A stretch of 64,000 bases of DNA from Streptomyces iakyrus (GTDB lineage: Bacteria > Actinomycetota > Actinomycetes > Streptomycetales > Streptomycetaceae): assembly GCF_000717055.1 (NCBI RefSeq), contig NZ_JNXI01000037.1, positions 1 through 64,000 on the forward strand, in the 5' to 3' direction. The notes below the pieces were generated by a model, which saw only the letters and a list, made by a program, of their open reading frames with translations, made no database searches and was not told the DNA's origin. Below, in pieces: positions 1-8,268 of this stretch (positions within the stretch are counted from its first letter, which is position 1; each line of letters starts with the position of its first letter). A program made the translations under genes and the position numbers.

Positions 1-2
1 CC

Positions 3-350
3 GTCACCGCCCTGTACGCCGTGCGCACCGAGCCCGGCGCCCGCGGCCACCTCGCCACCGCCACCGTCCGCTGGCTCGACCCGGAGACCCGCGACCCGCA
101 CGAGGAGACCGGCGACCTGGAGGCCGACGCCCTCCACGGCTCCTTGCGCGCCGCGCCCAGCCGTTTCCAGGTCACCGCGGTGGCGGCCTACTTCGCCGAC
201 GCCCTCCGCTCGCGCGACGACCTCCCGGGGGCTCCGGCCGGTTTCGCCGAACTCGCGGACCAGGCCCGGGTGTTGTCCGACACCACGGAGGACGGGGCCG
301 TGCGCGAACTGGCCCGGGCCATCGAGCGGGCGGGCCGGCAGCGGGACTGA
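3..350 (+). CDS. vWA-domain protein, C-terminal part (YfbK/DUF3520-like), 5' end outside window
   Basis: The frame is open from the window edge, so this is the last 115 or so residues of a larger protein. It reads VTALYAVRTEPGARG at the start, then the stretch DLEADALHGSLRAAPSRFQ and AAYFADALR, and ends in an Ala/Arg-rich helix. This is the pattern at the C-terminus of YfbK-type von Willebrand factor A proteins (DUF3520), often extracytoplasmic. The vWA domain with its metal site would lie upstream, outside the window. The family call rests on recalled motifs and the function is unknown. Confidence 0.6.
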   Translation, partial: VTALYAVRTEPGARGHLATATVRWLDPETRDPHEETGDLEADALHGSLRAAPSRFQVTAVAAYFADALRSRDDLPGAPAGFAELADQARVLSDTTEDGAVRELARAIERAGRQRD

Positions 351-469
351 ACACCTCCCGGCCCTGCGGGACGGTACGCGGGCCAACCGGGTGAACCTGC
401 GGAACCAATTCTTCTGCACCGGGTTGATGAGGCAGTAGAGCATGCGGTGCCACGAGAAAGGAACGCGCA

Positions 470-719
470 GTGCTCAAGGAGGCAATGATCGCTGCGGCGG
501 CCGCCGCTTCCGCCATTGATGTGCCTGCGACAGCCGCTGTGCCGGCACGGGCCGGCGGACCGGCCGTCGCGCGGGGCAACGGCGAGTGACGCTGACTCCG
601 CAGCCACTGTGCCGCGAGCCAGTTCTCCCCACGCCAGACTCCTGTCCAGCACTGCGACTTGTTCATGCCGCACACCGTCGGCCCTCGATGTGGATCTCCG
701 CTCCGGGACCGGCTGCCCC
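470..719 (+). pseudogene. rodlin (rdl) remnant with in-frame stops
   Basis: A GTG with an AAAGGA ribosome site opens VLKEAMIAAAAAASAID, closely matching the rodlin signal-peptide start I recall (MLKKAMVAAAAAASV). The frame stops at TGA 587-589 just after a GNG motif and has a second stop four codons on. Beyond them the same frame shows SPRQTPVQ, separated from GNG by 14 codons, the spacing recalled for GNG...SPQMALVQ in intact rodlins. Rodlins form the rodlet layer on aerial hyphae together with chaplins, and the adjacent gene is a long chaplin. The part after about position 640 is hard to align, so the 3' limit is approximate. Confidence 0.62.
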
Positions 720-746
720 AATTCTTCAAGCAGGAGGACAACTGCA

Positions 747-1469
747 ATGCGACAGACCCTGAGCAAGGGAGCGTTCGCGGCGGCCGCCGCCACGGGGATT
801 CTGTCCCTGTACGGCAGCCCCGCACTCGCCGACTCCGACGCGTCGGGAGTGGCGAAGGATTCCCCTGGTGTGCTGTCCGGGAACAGCGTGCAGGTGCCGG
901 TCGAGGTGCCGGTCAACCTGTGCGGCAACACCGTCAACGTGCTCGCGGCGCTCAACACGGCGTTCGGCAACTCCTGCAGCAACATCTCGCACAAGTCGTC
1001 GGACCACGAGGCGGGCGCGGACGCGTCAGCGGTCGTGAAGGGTTCTCCCGGCGTGCTGTCCGGGAACAACGTGCAGGTGCCGCTCGAAGTGCCGGTGAAC
1101 GCCTGCGGCAACAGCGTCGACGGGGGCGCGCTGTTCAACGACGCGCTCGAGAACGACTGCGAGAACGGCTCCTACGGCGGCGGCTACGGTGACGGCGACG
1201 ACGACAAGCCGTCGACGGAAGAGGAGCCGAAGCCCCCGGCCAAGGACGGTTCCACCCCGCCGGACAGCGAGACGCCGCGTTCCACGACTCCGGACACCGA
1301 GGACTCCTCCGTCACCGAAGAGACGGAGGAGCAGGAGGAGCCCGGCACCCTGCCCCAGCTGGCCGAGACCGGCAGCGAGGCGCTGGCGGCCGCATCGGCC
1401 GCCAGCGCCGTCCTGATCGCGGGCGGAGTGATGATGTACCGCCGCGCCCGCACCACCGCGTCCCGCTAG
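747..1469 (+). CDS. long chaplin, two chaplin domains plus sortase signal
   Basis: 240 aa. An AGGAGG site sits 9 bases before the ATG. A Sec signal peptide ends near ALA (residue 28). Two chaplin domains follow (about 33-74 and 89-131), each with SPGVLSGN, a Val/Pro-rich strand region and two cysteines. A Gly/Asp and Pro/Thr/Glu-rich spacer leads to LAETG, a hydrophobic segment and RRAR at the C-terminus, the layout of sortase-E substrates. Long chaplins are covalently attached to the wall and help make aerial hyphae hydrophobic. The rodlin remnant upstream fits the position of chpA in S. coelicolor, but I do not assign that symbol. Confidence 0.93.
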   Translation: MRQTLSKGAFAAAAATGILSLYGSPALADSDASGVAKDSPGVLSGNSVQVPVEVPVNLCGNTVNVLAALNTAFGNSCSNISHKSSDHEAGADASAVVKGSPGVLSGNNVQVPLEVPVNACGNSVDGGALFNDALENDCENGSYGGGYGDGDDDKPSTEEEPKPPAKDGSTPPDSETPRSTTPDTEDSSVTEETEEQEEPGTLPQLAETGSEALAAASAASAVLIAGGVMMYRRARTTASR

Positions 1470-1511
1470 CCGTTCCCGAGGCGGCCGGTGCAGCCGGCGC
1501 GTCGTCATCGT

Positions 1512-1585
1512 CCCGGTGCCCGGCCCATGGTCCGGCACCGGGGCAGCATCACCCGCACCCCCCGTCGACCAAGGTCCGGGGGGTG
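1512..1585. terminator. two consecutive hairpins after the long chaplin gene
   Basis: A 9-bp stem (1512-1520 with 1534-1542) is followed by a second 9-bp stem of C/G runs (1556-1564 with 1577-1585). They lie between the chaplin and the oppositely oriented flavoprotein gene, so they could end transcription from both sides. Neither has a clear T run, which is usual for this GC-rich genus. Confidence 0.5.
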
Positions 1586-1693
1586 TCGGCCGTCGCGTCA
1601 TGCCCCTTGCTCGACCGCCCATCCCGGCAAGGCGGCGGGCCGCCGACGACGCTGTCGCCGTCAGCGGCCCACGGGTCACCGTGTGGTCCTCCG

Positions 1694-2962
1694 TCAGCGG
1701 TGCACGGGCGACGGAGACTCGCTTCGGCTGCTGTCCACCGGGGCGGGGACGATGCCGCCCACCGGCATCGCCCCGAGTCGACGGCGTACTCCCCGGACGA
1801 GTGTCGACGCCGTGAACGACGCACCCTGCACGAAGCGCATGGCCGGGCCGAAGCCCGAGGCCGTCACCAGACCCGCGAGGAACAGGCCGGGGTAGGAGGA
1901 CTCGAAGCTGCGCCCCACCTGCGGGGAGCCGTCCGGCAGTGCCGCCAGCGTTCCGCGCAGCTCGGGGGAGAGCAGTCCGAGCCGGTCGCACCGCGGCCGG
2001 AACCCCGTGGCGGCGATGACGTGTTCGGTCTCCAGGCTGCGCAGGGCACCCGCGCGGCTCGCCGTGTCCAGCCGTACCCCACCCGGCACTGCACTGGCCG
2101 CGGTGACCTCATGGCCCGGCAGCAGCTCCACCACGCCCTCCACCCGGTCGCGCACCCACCACGCGCCCGCCGGCCCCAGCGCCGTGGTCGCGATGCGTGC
2201 CCGGGTCGGCTCCGGCAGCCGCCGGAAGAGGTTCGGGCGCTCCGCGTAGAACCAGTTCCGCCAGCCGGGGCCGAGGCCGCTGTGGGGAGAGCGGGCCGAC
2301 TGGTACCAGGGGCGCTCCCAGGGCGGCGGCACATCGTTCCACCGCAGCTGTTCCGCCCGCGCCAGCACACGGACCCGCGTGCCCTGTTCGGCGAGCAGCG
2401 CCGCCGTTTCCAGGGCCGCCTGCCCGCCACCGATCACGGTGACGTCCTTGTCGCGGAAGCGGTCGAGGTCGCTGTGGTGGCTGCTGTGCGTCACCAGGGC
2501 GGGGTGCAGTCCGCGCAGTGCCTGCGGCACCTCGACGAACGGCATCACACCGACCGCCAGGGCCACCGTGCGGGCCTGCACCTCCTCCCCGTCCTCAGTG
2601 ACCGCGGTGAAACCGCCTGACCCGGCAGCCACACGGGTCACCGTGCGCTCGTCCACCTCAGGTACGGCGTTCCGGGCGAACCACAGGCCGTACTCCGCGA
2701 ACGCCTCGACCGGAATCGGCGTCGCATGACGTGCCGTCAAGCCGTGCTTGTCGCAGTAGACGTCCAGACGCCACTGCCCGGCCGGGTCGGAGAGGTTGGA
2801 CGCCCACGGCTCCGACTTCAGGAACATGCCGCGGGGCATGTTGTCCCGCCAGGACGCCATGGGCCGGCCGAACACGCGCAGGTTCAGCCCGGCGGCCGCG
2901 GCGTGGGACGCGATCGACAGACCGTACGGGCCTGCGCCCACCACCAGAAGGTCGTACACCAT
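1694..2962 (-). CDS. FAD-dependent oxidoreductase (flavin monooxygenase-like)
   Basis: 422 aa. The start MVYDLLVVGAGPYG carries the FAD-binding GxGxxG at residues 8-13. A second dinucleotide fold, VTVIGGGQAALETA (about residues 165-178), would bind NADPH, and ATGFRP and GLFLAGL near the C-terminus match the ATG and GD regions of lysine/ornithine N-hydroxylase-like flavoproteins. The ATG overlaps the stop of the upstream ATP-grasp gene by one base (TGATG), so the two are probably translated together. The substrate cannot be read. A longer frame upstream exists but has no ribosome site and runs through the neighbour. Confidence 0.8.
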   Translation of the reverse strand: MVYDLLVVGAGPYGLSIASHAAAAGLNLRVFGRPMASWRDNMPRGMFLKSEPWASNLSDPAGQWRLDVYCDKHGLTARHATPIPVEAFAEYGLWFARNAVPEVDERTVTRVAAGSGGFTAVTEDGEEVQARTVALAVGVMPFVEVPQALRGLHPALVTHSSHHSDLDRFRDKDVTVIGGGQAALETAALLAEQGTRVRVLARAEQLRWNDVPPPWERPWYQSARSPHSGLGPGWRNWFYAERPNLFRRLPEPTRARIATTALGPAGAWWVRDRVEGVVELLPGHEVTAASAVPGGVRLDTASRAGALRSLETEHVIAATGFRPRCDRLGLLSPELRGTLAALPDGSPQVGRSFESSYPGLFLAGLVTASGFGPAMRFVQGASFTASTLVRGVRRRLGAMPVGGIVPAPVDSSRSESPSPVHR

Positions 2963-4212
2963 CAACTGCTCGCTTTCTCGTTGTCGGTCAGGGAGGGCGA
3001 GGCTGCCCGGGGGATCAGCCGGGGCGTCGGTGACGTCGTCGTGCCCAGCCGCTCGTACAGCCGGCGGGACACGTGCCGGCACCACTGGGCCCACATGACC
3101 CGTCCGGGGGAGCGGTCGTCCGCGGCGTACCAGGCCAGTTCGCGCCCGCCGGGCGCCGCACGCAGCGCCGCCATCGGCGCGTAGTTCTCCACCACGAACG
3201 CCCGCCCGGCGAGCGGGGTCCCGGCCGGCAGTGAACGGCCCGTCAGGTCCAGGTGCAGCGCCCGTACGACGTCCAGGCCCGTGCTGTCCGCGAAGAGCCG
3301 GAACTGGGCGCCGGCGCGCGGGTTGAAGTCGAGCAGGTGGTAGCGGCCCGTCTGGCCGCACCGGCGGAAGTCGAGGTCGAAGATGCCCCGGTAGCCCAGC
3401 TCACCGGTGAGCCGCTCGGCCAGCGCCTGCACGTCGGCGTTGGGAGTCCAGCAGCCCACCGCGGTCAGTCCCGCCCCCCGCGGCCAGGCCAGCTGCTTGC
3501 GGCCCGGACCGCCCGCGCGCACGCTGCCCGAGTGGTCGGCGTAGCCGTGGAAGAACCAGTCCCGGTCCGGCCCCGGTGACAGGTAGGCCTGGAGCAGCAG
3601 GCGGCTGCCCGCTTCCTCGGTGTGCAGGAACAGCTCCCGGGCCTGCTGCGGGGACCGCACCAGAACCGTGCTGCGCAGACCGCTGCCGGCGGGCAGGAGC
3701 CAGGGGCGGCTCCACTTCGCCACCACCGGCAGTCCGAGCTGCCGCAGGGCGTCCTCGACCTCGGCCGGACTGTCCGGGACCAGCGTCACCGGGTGCGGGA
3801 CCTCGGCGGACGCGCACACGGCGGCCAGTTCCGCCTTGTCGGCGACGCGCTCGGCCAGGGTGCCCGGCATCTCCGGCAGAAGGTAGGAGGGCGCGAGTTC
3901 CTCCCGCGTCCGCCCCACGGTGATCGCGCTCGCGTCGTCCATCGGGACCAGGACGGCGGGCCGCCCGATCCGGTCGGCCACACGGCGCAGCACGGCGAGG
4001 ATCTCCTCCGTGGACGCTCCCGGGGGCGGCGGGGGATGCATTTGACGTGCATAACGTGACGCGCCGACGGGACTTCCCGCGGTATCAGCGACGACGTGTA
4101 CCTCCACTCCCGCCCTGCCGAGCGACCGCACGGCCCCCAGCGTTCCGTGGTGGAAAGGGTTCCGGTCGATCCGCAGCACAACAGCGGGGACGCGGATGTC
4201 GAGCAGCGACAC
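2962..4212 (-). CDS. ATP-grasp carboxylate-amine ligase-like protein
   Basis: About 416 aa. Conserved blocks include DRNPFHHGTLGAVRSLGRAG at the N-terminus, KAELAAVC and VVAKWSRPWLLPAGSGLRS (ATP-binding loop), GIFDLDFRR and LLDFNPRAGAQFR (metal-binding Asp/Asn). This is the ATP-grasp fold of D-aspartate ligase and carbamoyl-phosphate-synthase-like proteins, which join a carboxylate to an amine. I chose GTG 4212, which has AGAGAG five bases upstream and gives the usual start VSLLDIRVPAVVLRIDRN; ATG 4230 is the alternative. With the coupled flavoprotein it suggests modification of an amino acid or surface building block, which is inference. Confidence 0.75.
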   Translation of the reverse strand: MSLLDIRVPAVVLRIDRNPFHHGTLGAVRSLGRAGVEVHVVADTAGSPVGASRYARQMHPPPPPGASTEEILAVLRRVADRIGRPAVLVPMDDASAITVGRTREELAPSYLLPEMPGTLAERVADKAELAAVCASAEVPHPVTLVPDSPAEVEDALRQLGLPVVAKWSRPWLLPAGSGLRSTVLVRSPQQARELFLHTEEAGSRLLLQAYLSPGPDRDWFFHGYADHSGSVRAGGPGRKQLAWPRGAGLTAVGCWTPNADVQALAERLTGELGYRGIFDLDFRRCGQTGRYHLLDFNPRAGAQFRLFADSTGLDVVRALHLDLTGRSLPAGTPLAGRAFVVENYAPMAALRAAPGGRELAWYAADDRSPGRVMWAQWCRHVSRRLYERLGTTTSPTPRLIPRAASPSLTDNEKASS

Positions 4213-4380
4213 GAATTCTCTCTTTCTCATCGATCGGCTCACCCGCACGGGCGAGCCTGGCACTCGAAAGCCGCAACGGCACTGGCGCTCCAGCCCTTTC
4301 TATGACTCACTTCATATGACTGCCCGTCAATAACACCAATTGCGGCTGCAGTCCGGACGAGAGCGAAGAAAGGAGCAGGC

Positions 4381-5643
4381 ATGGCCCCACAGCACAAGCG
4401 GCCCAAGGTCCGCCGGCTGGCCCTGGGCGCGGCAGCGGTCGCCGCGTCGGCCGCCCTGGCGTCCGGCGCCGTGGCGGGGGTGGGGGTGGCCCGGGCCGCC
4501 GAGCCCCGGGCTCCGGTGCCGACCCCGGCGACACCCGCCCCCACGCCCTCGGCCCTCACACCTCCGGCCGTCCCCCAGGCCCCGACGCCTGCCCCGGTCA
4601 CCACTGCGGCGGCAGATACGGAGATCCCAGCCTTCGGTGTCTTCCTCAAGTCCGACGCCCGTGGCGTGGCGCGGATGCCGCTGTTCAGCCACTGGCTGGG
4701 CGGCACGGAGCTCCGCGTCGGCCACACCTACCTGCCGGGACACCGCTGGCGGGACATCGAGGGCGCTCCCGACTTCCTGGACGTCTGGGCGCACTGGCGC
4801 AACAAGAAGGCCGACCGGATGCTGGTCCTCAACGTCCCCATGCAGGAGCGCAACGAGGAGGGCGTCTCCGACGGCGAAGTCAGGCAGCTGCTGCGGCGCG
4901 GCGCCGCTGGTGAGTTCGATCACCACTTCCGGGTCCTCGCCGAGCGGTTGGTGAAGTTGAAGGTGCCGGACACGGTCATCGTGCTCGGCTGGGAAATGAA
5001 TGGCACCACGTACACCCATCGCTGCGGGCCGGACCCGGAGGCCTGGAAGAAGTACTGGAACAGGATTGTCGCCACCATGCGCTCCGTGCCGGGCCAGCAG
5101 TTTCGGTTCGATTTCACGCCGAGCCGTGGCCAGGATGCCGTTCCCTGGACGAAATGCTATCCGGGGGACGACACGGTCGACGTCATCGGCATGGATTCTT
5201 ATGACCAGCCGACCGGGATGTCGTTCGAGCAACAGGTGAAAGAGCCCTACGGGCTGCAGCACCACGTGGATTTCGCGAAGGCTCACGGCAAACCCATTTC
5301 CTATCCGGAATGGGGGCTCTTCCGCAACGGTGACAATGCCGAGTACATGCGGAAAATGCTCGCCTGGATGGAGGAGCACAAGCCGCTCTACAACACACTG
5401 ACCGACTACTGCCCGCACGGTGTGTGGCAGTGCGGAGCCAACCCGAAGTCGTCCCACCTCTACCGGTCCGCCCTGTTCGGCCGCGGCGACCAGGCGGCCT
5501 CGCCCCTCACACCCACGCCCACGCCCACGCCGACCCAGCCCAGCTCGACGCCGCCCCCTGCGAACTGCACGCCGCTGGACCTGGGCAGTTGGGTGGAGGA
5601 GTGGCTCGGCGGGAAGCTCTGCCTCCGCTTCGACTGGTGGTGA
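4381..5643 (+). CDS. secreted glycoside hydrolase, GH26-like
   Basis: 420 aa with an AGGAG site. A twin-basic, Ala-rich signal sequence ending near ARAAEP is followed by a Pro/Thr linker (about 41-80) and a catalytic domain. The candidate acid/base is Glu205 in VLGWEMNG and the candidate nucleophile is Glu310 in YPEWG, as in GH26 enzymes that cut mannan-type or related beta-glycans. A TPTPTPT linker and a short tail with two Cys end the protein. It diverges from the ATP-grasp gene and converges on the polysaccharide operon, so it may trim or release the polymer made there. The family call is by motif only. Confidence 0.72.
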   Translation: MAPQHKRPKVRRLALGAAAVAASAALASGAVAGVGVARAAEPRAPVPTPATPAPTPSALTPPAVPQAPTPAPVTTAAADTEIPAFGVFLKSDARGVARMPLFSHWLGGTELRVGHTYLPGHRWRDIEGAPDFLDVWAHWRNKKADRMLVLNVPMQERNEEGVSDGEVRQLLRRGAAGEFDHHFRVLAERLVKLKVPDTVIVLGWEMNGTTYTHRCGPDPEAWKKYWNRIVATMRSVPGQQFRFDFTPSRGQDAVPWTKCYPGDDTVDVIGMDSYDQPTGMSFEQQVKEPYGLQHHVDFAKAHGKPISYPEWGLFRNGDNAEYMRKMLAWMEEHKPLYNTLTDYCPHGVWQCGANPKSSHLYRSALFGRGDQAASPLTPTPTPTPTQPSSTPPPANCTPLDLGSWVEEWLGGKLCLRFDWW

Positions 5644-5694
5644 TCCACCAACCCGGTGAAACCCCGGTGCCGTGCTGGGCCGGGCCCGCCGTCG

Positions 5695-6351
5695 TCACCG
5701 TTGTCCGCGCACATCGGCGGCGGCGGCCGGGCCGGGCACCGAGGGGGCCGGGGCGCCCTCTCCGTCCCGGCCGCTCTTCCTGGGCCGCGCCAGCAGGACC
5801 AGGCCGCCCAGCAGACCGCCTGCGCTCGCCCCCACCAGACCGGTCACCGCCGGGGAGGCGGACGTCGGCTCGCGCGGCTCCACCGCCCGGGAGAACTGCA
5901 CGAGCCGCACGTGAGTGCTGTCACTGCTGTCCTCCGCGTGGCGGGTCAGCGAGCGGGTGACCGCGTTGGCCATGTCGACGGCGAGGCCCGGGCGCGAGGA
6001 GGTGGCCGAGACCGCGACCATCGGCGCGTCCGGCGACGTCGCCGTGCGCACGCTGTGCTGCAGGGTGCGTACCGGGACCCCCGCATACACCTGAGCGTCC
6101 CCCAGCACCGCGAGCTGAGTGGCGACCCGACCGTACGCCTGAGCGAATCCGAGGGCGGCGTCCGGCGTGGACTTCTCGGTGGGTACGGCGATGACGTAGC
6201 TCGTGGCCGTGTACGTGGAGGGTGTGAGCAAGCCGTACGAGCCGCCGAGCAGACCCCCGACGAGGGTGCCGGCCGCGAGCACGGACCACAGGGGAAGGCC
6301 CCTGAGACGAACCGGGGACAGGCGGTGCTGACGGGTCGGAGTGTCGGTCAT
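5695..6351 (-). CDS. Wzz/YveK-like polysaccharide chain-length or co-polymerase protein
   Basis: 218 aa. It has the layout of polysaccharide co-polymerases: a short cytoplasmic start, a first transmembrane helix (LWSVLAAGTLVGGLLGGSYG, about 22-41), a periplasm-side domain with YTATSYVIAVP and VAVSATSSRPGLAVDMANAV, and a second helix (about 168-188) with a basic tail. The ATG overlaps the preceding glycosyltransferase stop as ATGA. No Walker motifs of a fused tyrosine kinase are seen. It is the last gene of the operon and probably sets polymer length together with the Wzy-like protein. Confidence 0.8.
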   Translation of the reverse strand: MTDTPTRQHRLSPVRLRGLPLWSVLAAGTLVGGLLGGSYGLLTPSTYTATSYVIAVPTEKSTPDAALGFAQAYGRVATQLAVLGDAQVYAGVPVRTLQHSVRTATSPDAPMVAVSATSSRPGLAVDMANAVTRSLTRHAEDSSDSTHVRLVQFSRAVEPREPTSASPAVTGLVGASAGGLLGGLVLLARPRKSGRDGEGAPAPSVPGPAAAADVRGQR

Positions 6352-7502
6352 GAGGAGGTGGCTCCCAGAGATGAGAGGGACGGCGAACGGGCGACCGCTG
6401 TCGCGTACACGTCCGTGAGACGGGCCGCGCAGCGGGTGATGCTGTAGTGGTCGGCGACCTCCGAGGCCGTGCGGGGAAGGAGGGCGCCGGCCGCGCGGAC
6501 CTCGGCCATAGCGCGGGCGTATGCCTCGGGGCCGCCGCGCACGCGCCGGACGCCGGCGCCGTCGGACGGCCGCACATCCTCGATGGCCGGGCAGGAGGCG
6601 TAGAGCACGGGCAGTCCGGCCGCCAGAGCCTCCACGGCCGCCAGACCGAAGGCCTCCTCCGGGGACGGGGACGCGAGCAGGTCCATGGCCGAGGTGAGCG
6701 AGGGCAGGTCCGGACCCGAGGAGTCGTCGCGTACGTAGGGACGTTCGCCGGCGAAGACGACGCGCTCGGCCACACCGGCCTCGTGGGCCGTGCGACGCAG
6801 GGCGTGCTCCTCGGGGCCGCTGCCCACCAGCAGCAGCCGGCACTCGTCCGGAAGCAGGGCGAGCGCGCGGACGAGGACGTCGAACCGCTTCCCCGCGGTG
6901 AGCCGGCCGACACCGCCCACGACCCAGGCGTCCTTCGGCAGGCCGAAATGCCGGCGGGTGCGCTCGCGCCGCTCAGGGTCGAAGCGGAAGTGGTCGAGGT
7001 CGATGCCGTTCGGGACGATCTCGATGCGGGGCGCGGGCACGCCCCAGCGCTTCAGCCGCTCGGCCACCGTCGGGGAGACGGCGACCGTCGCCGAACCGAG
7101 CCGCTCGCTGGCGAGGTACAGCCCGCGTACCCCTGCCGTCAGGCTGCGGCCCTCCATCTGTGAGTCGCCCAGGGAGTGTTCGGTGGCCACGACCGCCCGG
7201 ACCCCGGCCGCGCGTGCGGCGAAGCGGCCGTAGACGCAGGCCCGGTAGAGGTGGGTGTGCACCAGGTCGTAGCCGCCGCTGCGGATCAGCCGGACCAGGC
7301 GCGGCAGCGCGGCCAGGTCACGGTTGCCGCCCATGCCGAGATGGGTGACACGGACTCCGTCGGCCGCCAGGCCCTCGGCGACCGCGCCGGGGTTGGTGAG
7401 CGTCACGACGTCGCAGTGGACGGGCAGATGACGCAGCAGCAGGCGCAGTTGCTGCTCGGCCCCGCCGACGCCGAGGCCGGTGATGATGTGCAGAGCTCTC
7501 AT
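6348..7502 (-). CDS. glycosyltransferase family 4
   Basis: 384 aa, GT-B fold. The N-terminus reads MRALHIITGLGVGGAEQQLR (acceptor-side glycine loop). Donor-side motifs are VPNGIDLDHF, VGGVGRLTAGKRFDVLVRAL, LLLVGSGPEE and the ExxxxxxxE-type stretch SPEEAFGLAAVEALAAGLPV that contacts the nucleotide sugar. The start lies one base after the deacetylase stop, and the end overlaps the next gene by four bases. It would add one sugar to the lipid-linked repeat unit at the inner membrane face. Sugar and linkage cannot be read. Confidence 0.9.
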   Translation of the reverse strand: MRALHIITGLGVGGAEQQLRLLLRHLPVHCDVVTLTNPGAVAEGLAADGVRVTHLGMGGNRDLAALPRLVRLIRSGGYDLVHTHLYRACVYGRFAARAAGVRAVVATEHSLGDSQMEGRSLTAGVRGLYLASERLGSATVAVSPTVAERLKRWGVPAPRIEIVPNGIDLDHFRFDPERRERTRRHFGLPKDAWVVGGVGRLTAGKRFDVLVRALALLPDECRLLLVGSGPEEHALRRTAHEAGVAERVVFAGERPYVRDDSSGPDLPSLTSAMDLLASPSPEEAFGLAAVEALAAGLPVLYASCPAIEDVRPSDGAGVRRVRGGPEAYARAMAEVRAAGALLPRTASEVADHYSITRCAARLTDVYATAVARSPSLSSLGATSS

Positions 7503-7503
7503 C

Positions 7504-8268
7504 TCACAGGACCTCCACCGGGCGCCGGCGCAGCCGGTGCAGCCAGTGCTTGAGGTGCAGGCGCCACGCCGTGTCGTCCTGGCCGACGTACACGCGCGGC
7601 AGAGCGTGCGGACCGGTCAGCGGGCCCGGATCGATGGCGCAGGCGTAGGTGTACCCCGCTTCCCGTACTGACTCCACGGCGCGGGCGTCGATCGTGCCGT
7701 ACGGGTAGCAGAAGCCCTCGACCGGAGTGCCGGTCAGCTCCTCCAGCTGTGCGCGGCTCTCGGCGACCTCGGCCTTGAGCGTGAGGTCGTCCGCCTTGGT
7801 GAGGTCGACGTGCGTCAGCCCGTGCGAGCCGATCTCCACGCCTTCCTCGGCCGCCCGCCGGATGCCGTCCGCGGTCAGCAGCGGCTTGCGGGGGCCGAGC
7901 GGATCCCAGGCGTTGTCGCCGCCGAGCCGCCCGGGCAGCACGAAGAGGGTGGCGCCGCAGTCCCAGCGGTGCAACAGCGGCAGGGCGTCGGTGACGAAGT
8001 CGGCGTACCCGTCGTCGAAGGTCAGCCCCACCAGGTCTCGCCCCTCACCCCGGGCGCGGGCGGCGAGCAGCTCGGTCACGGACACGCCCCGCAGCCCGCG
8101 CCGGCGCAGCCAGGCCAGCTGCGCCCCGAGCCGTGCGGGCGTGACCGTGATGCGGTACGGGTCGTCCGAGCAGTCGCCCACCGAGTGGTACATCGCCACC
8201 CAGGGGGCCGGGCCCTTGCGCGGGGCCCGGGGTCTGTCGGTGTCGAGGGAGTCAACGGAAACGGCCAT
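7504..8268 (-). CDS. polysaccharide deacetylase (carbohydrate esterase 4)
   Basis: 254 aa. The NodB fold shows TFDDGYADF (general base and metal Asp), SHGLTHVDL (metal His pair), CYPYGTIDAR and a final VYVGQDD. CE4 enzymes remove N- or O-acetyl groups from glycans using a divalent metal. No signal peptide is visible, so it probably acts on lipid-linked intermediates in the cytoplasm, or is exported in another way. The gene overlaps the flippase gene by 17 bases, which fixes it in the operon. Confidence 0.88.
   Translation of the reverse strand: MAVSVDSLDTDRPRAPRKGPAPWVAMYHSVGDCSDDPYRITVTPARLGAQLAWLRRRGLRGVSVTELLAARARGEGRDLVGLTFDDGYADFVTDALPLLHRWDCGATLFVLPGRLGGDNAWDPLGPRKPLLTADGIRRAAEEGVEIGSHGLTHVDLTKADDLTLKAEVAESRAQLEELTGTPVEGFCYPYGTIDARAVESVREAGYTYACAIDPGPLTGPHALPRVYVGQDDTAWRLHLKHWLHRLRRRPVEVL

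Noticed and set aside
516..1469. 317-aa open frame that includes the long chaplin
   Set aside because: The first 77 codons run through the rodlin remnant in another frame; the AGGAGG site and signal peptide place the real start at 747.
1694..3361. 555-aa extension of the flavoprotein
   Set aside because: The extra part is antisense-frame sequence of the ATP-grasp gene; the GxGxxG start at 2962 fits the family.
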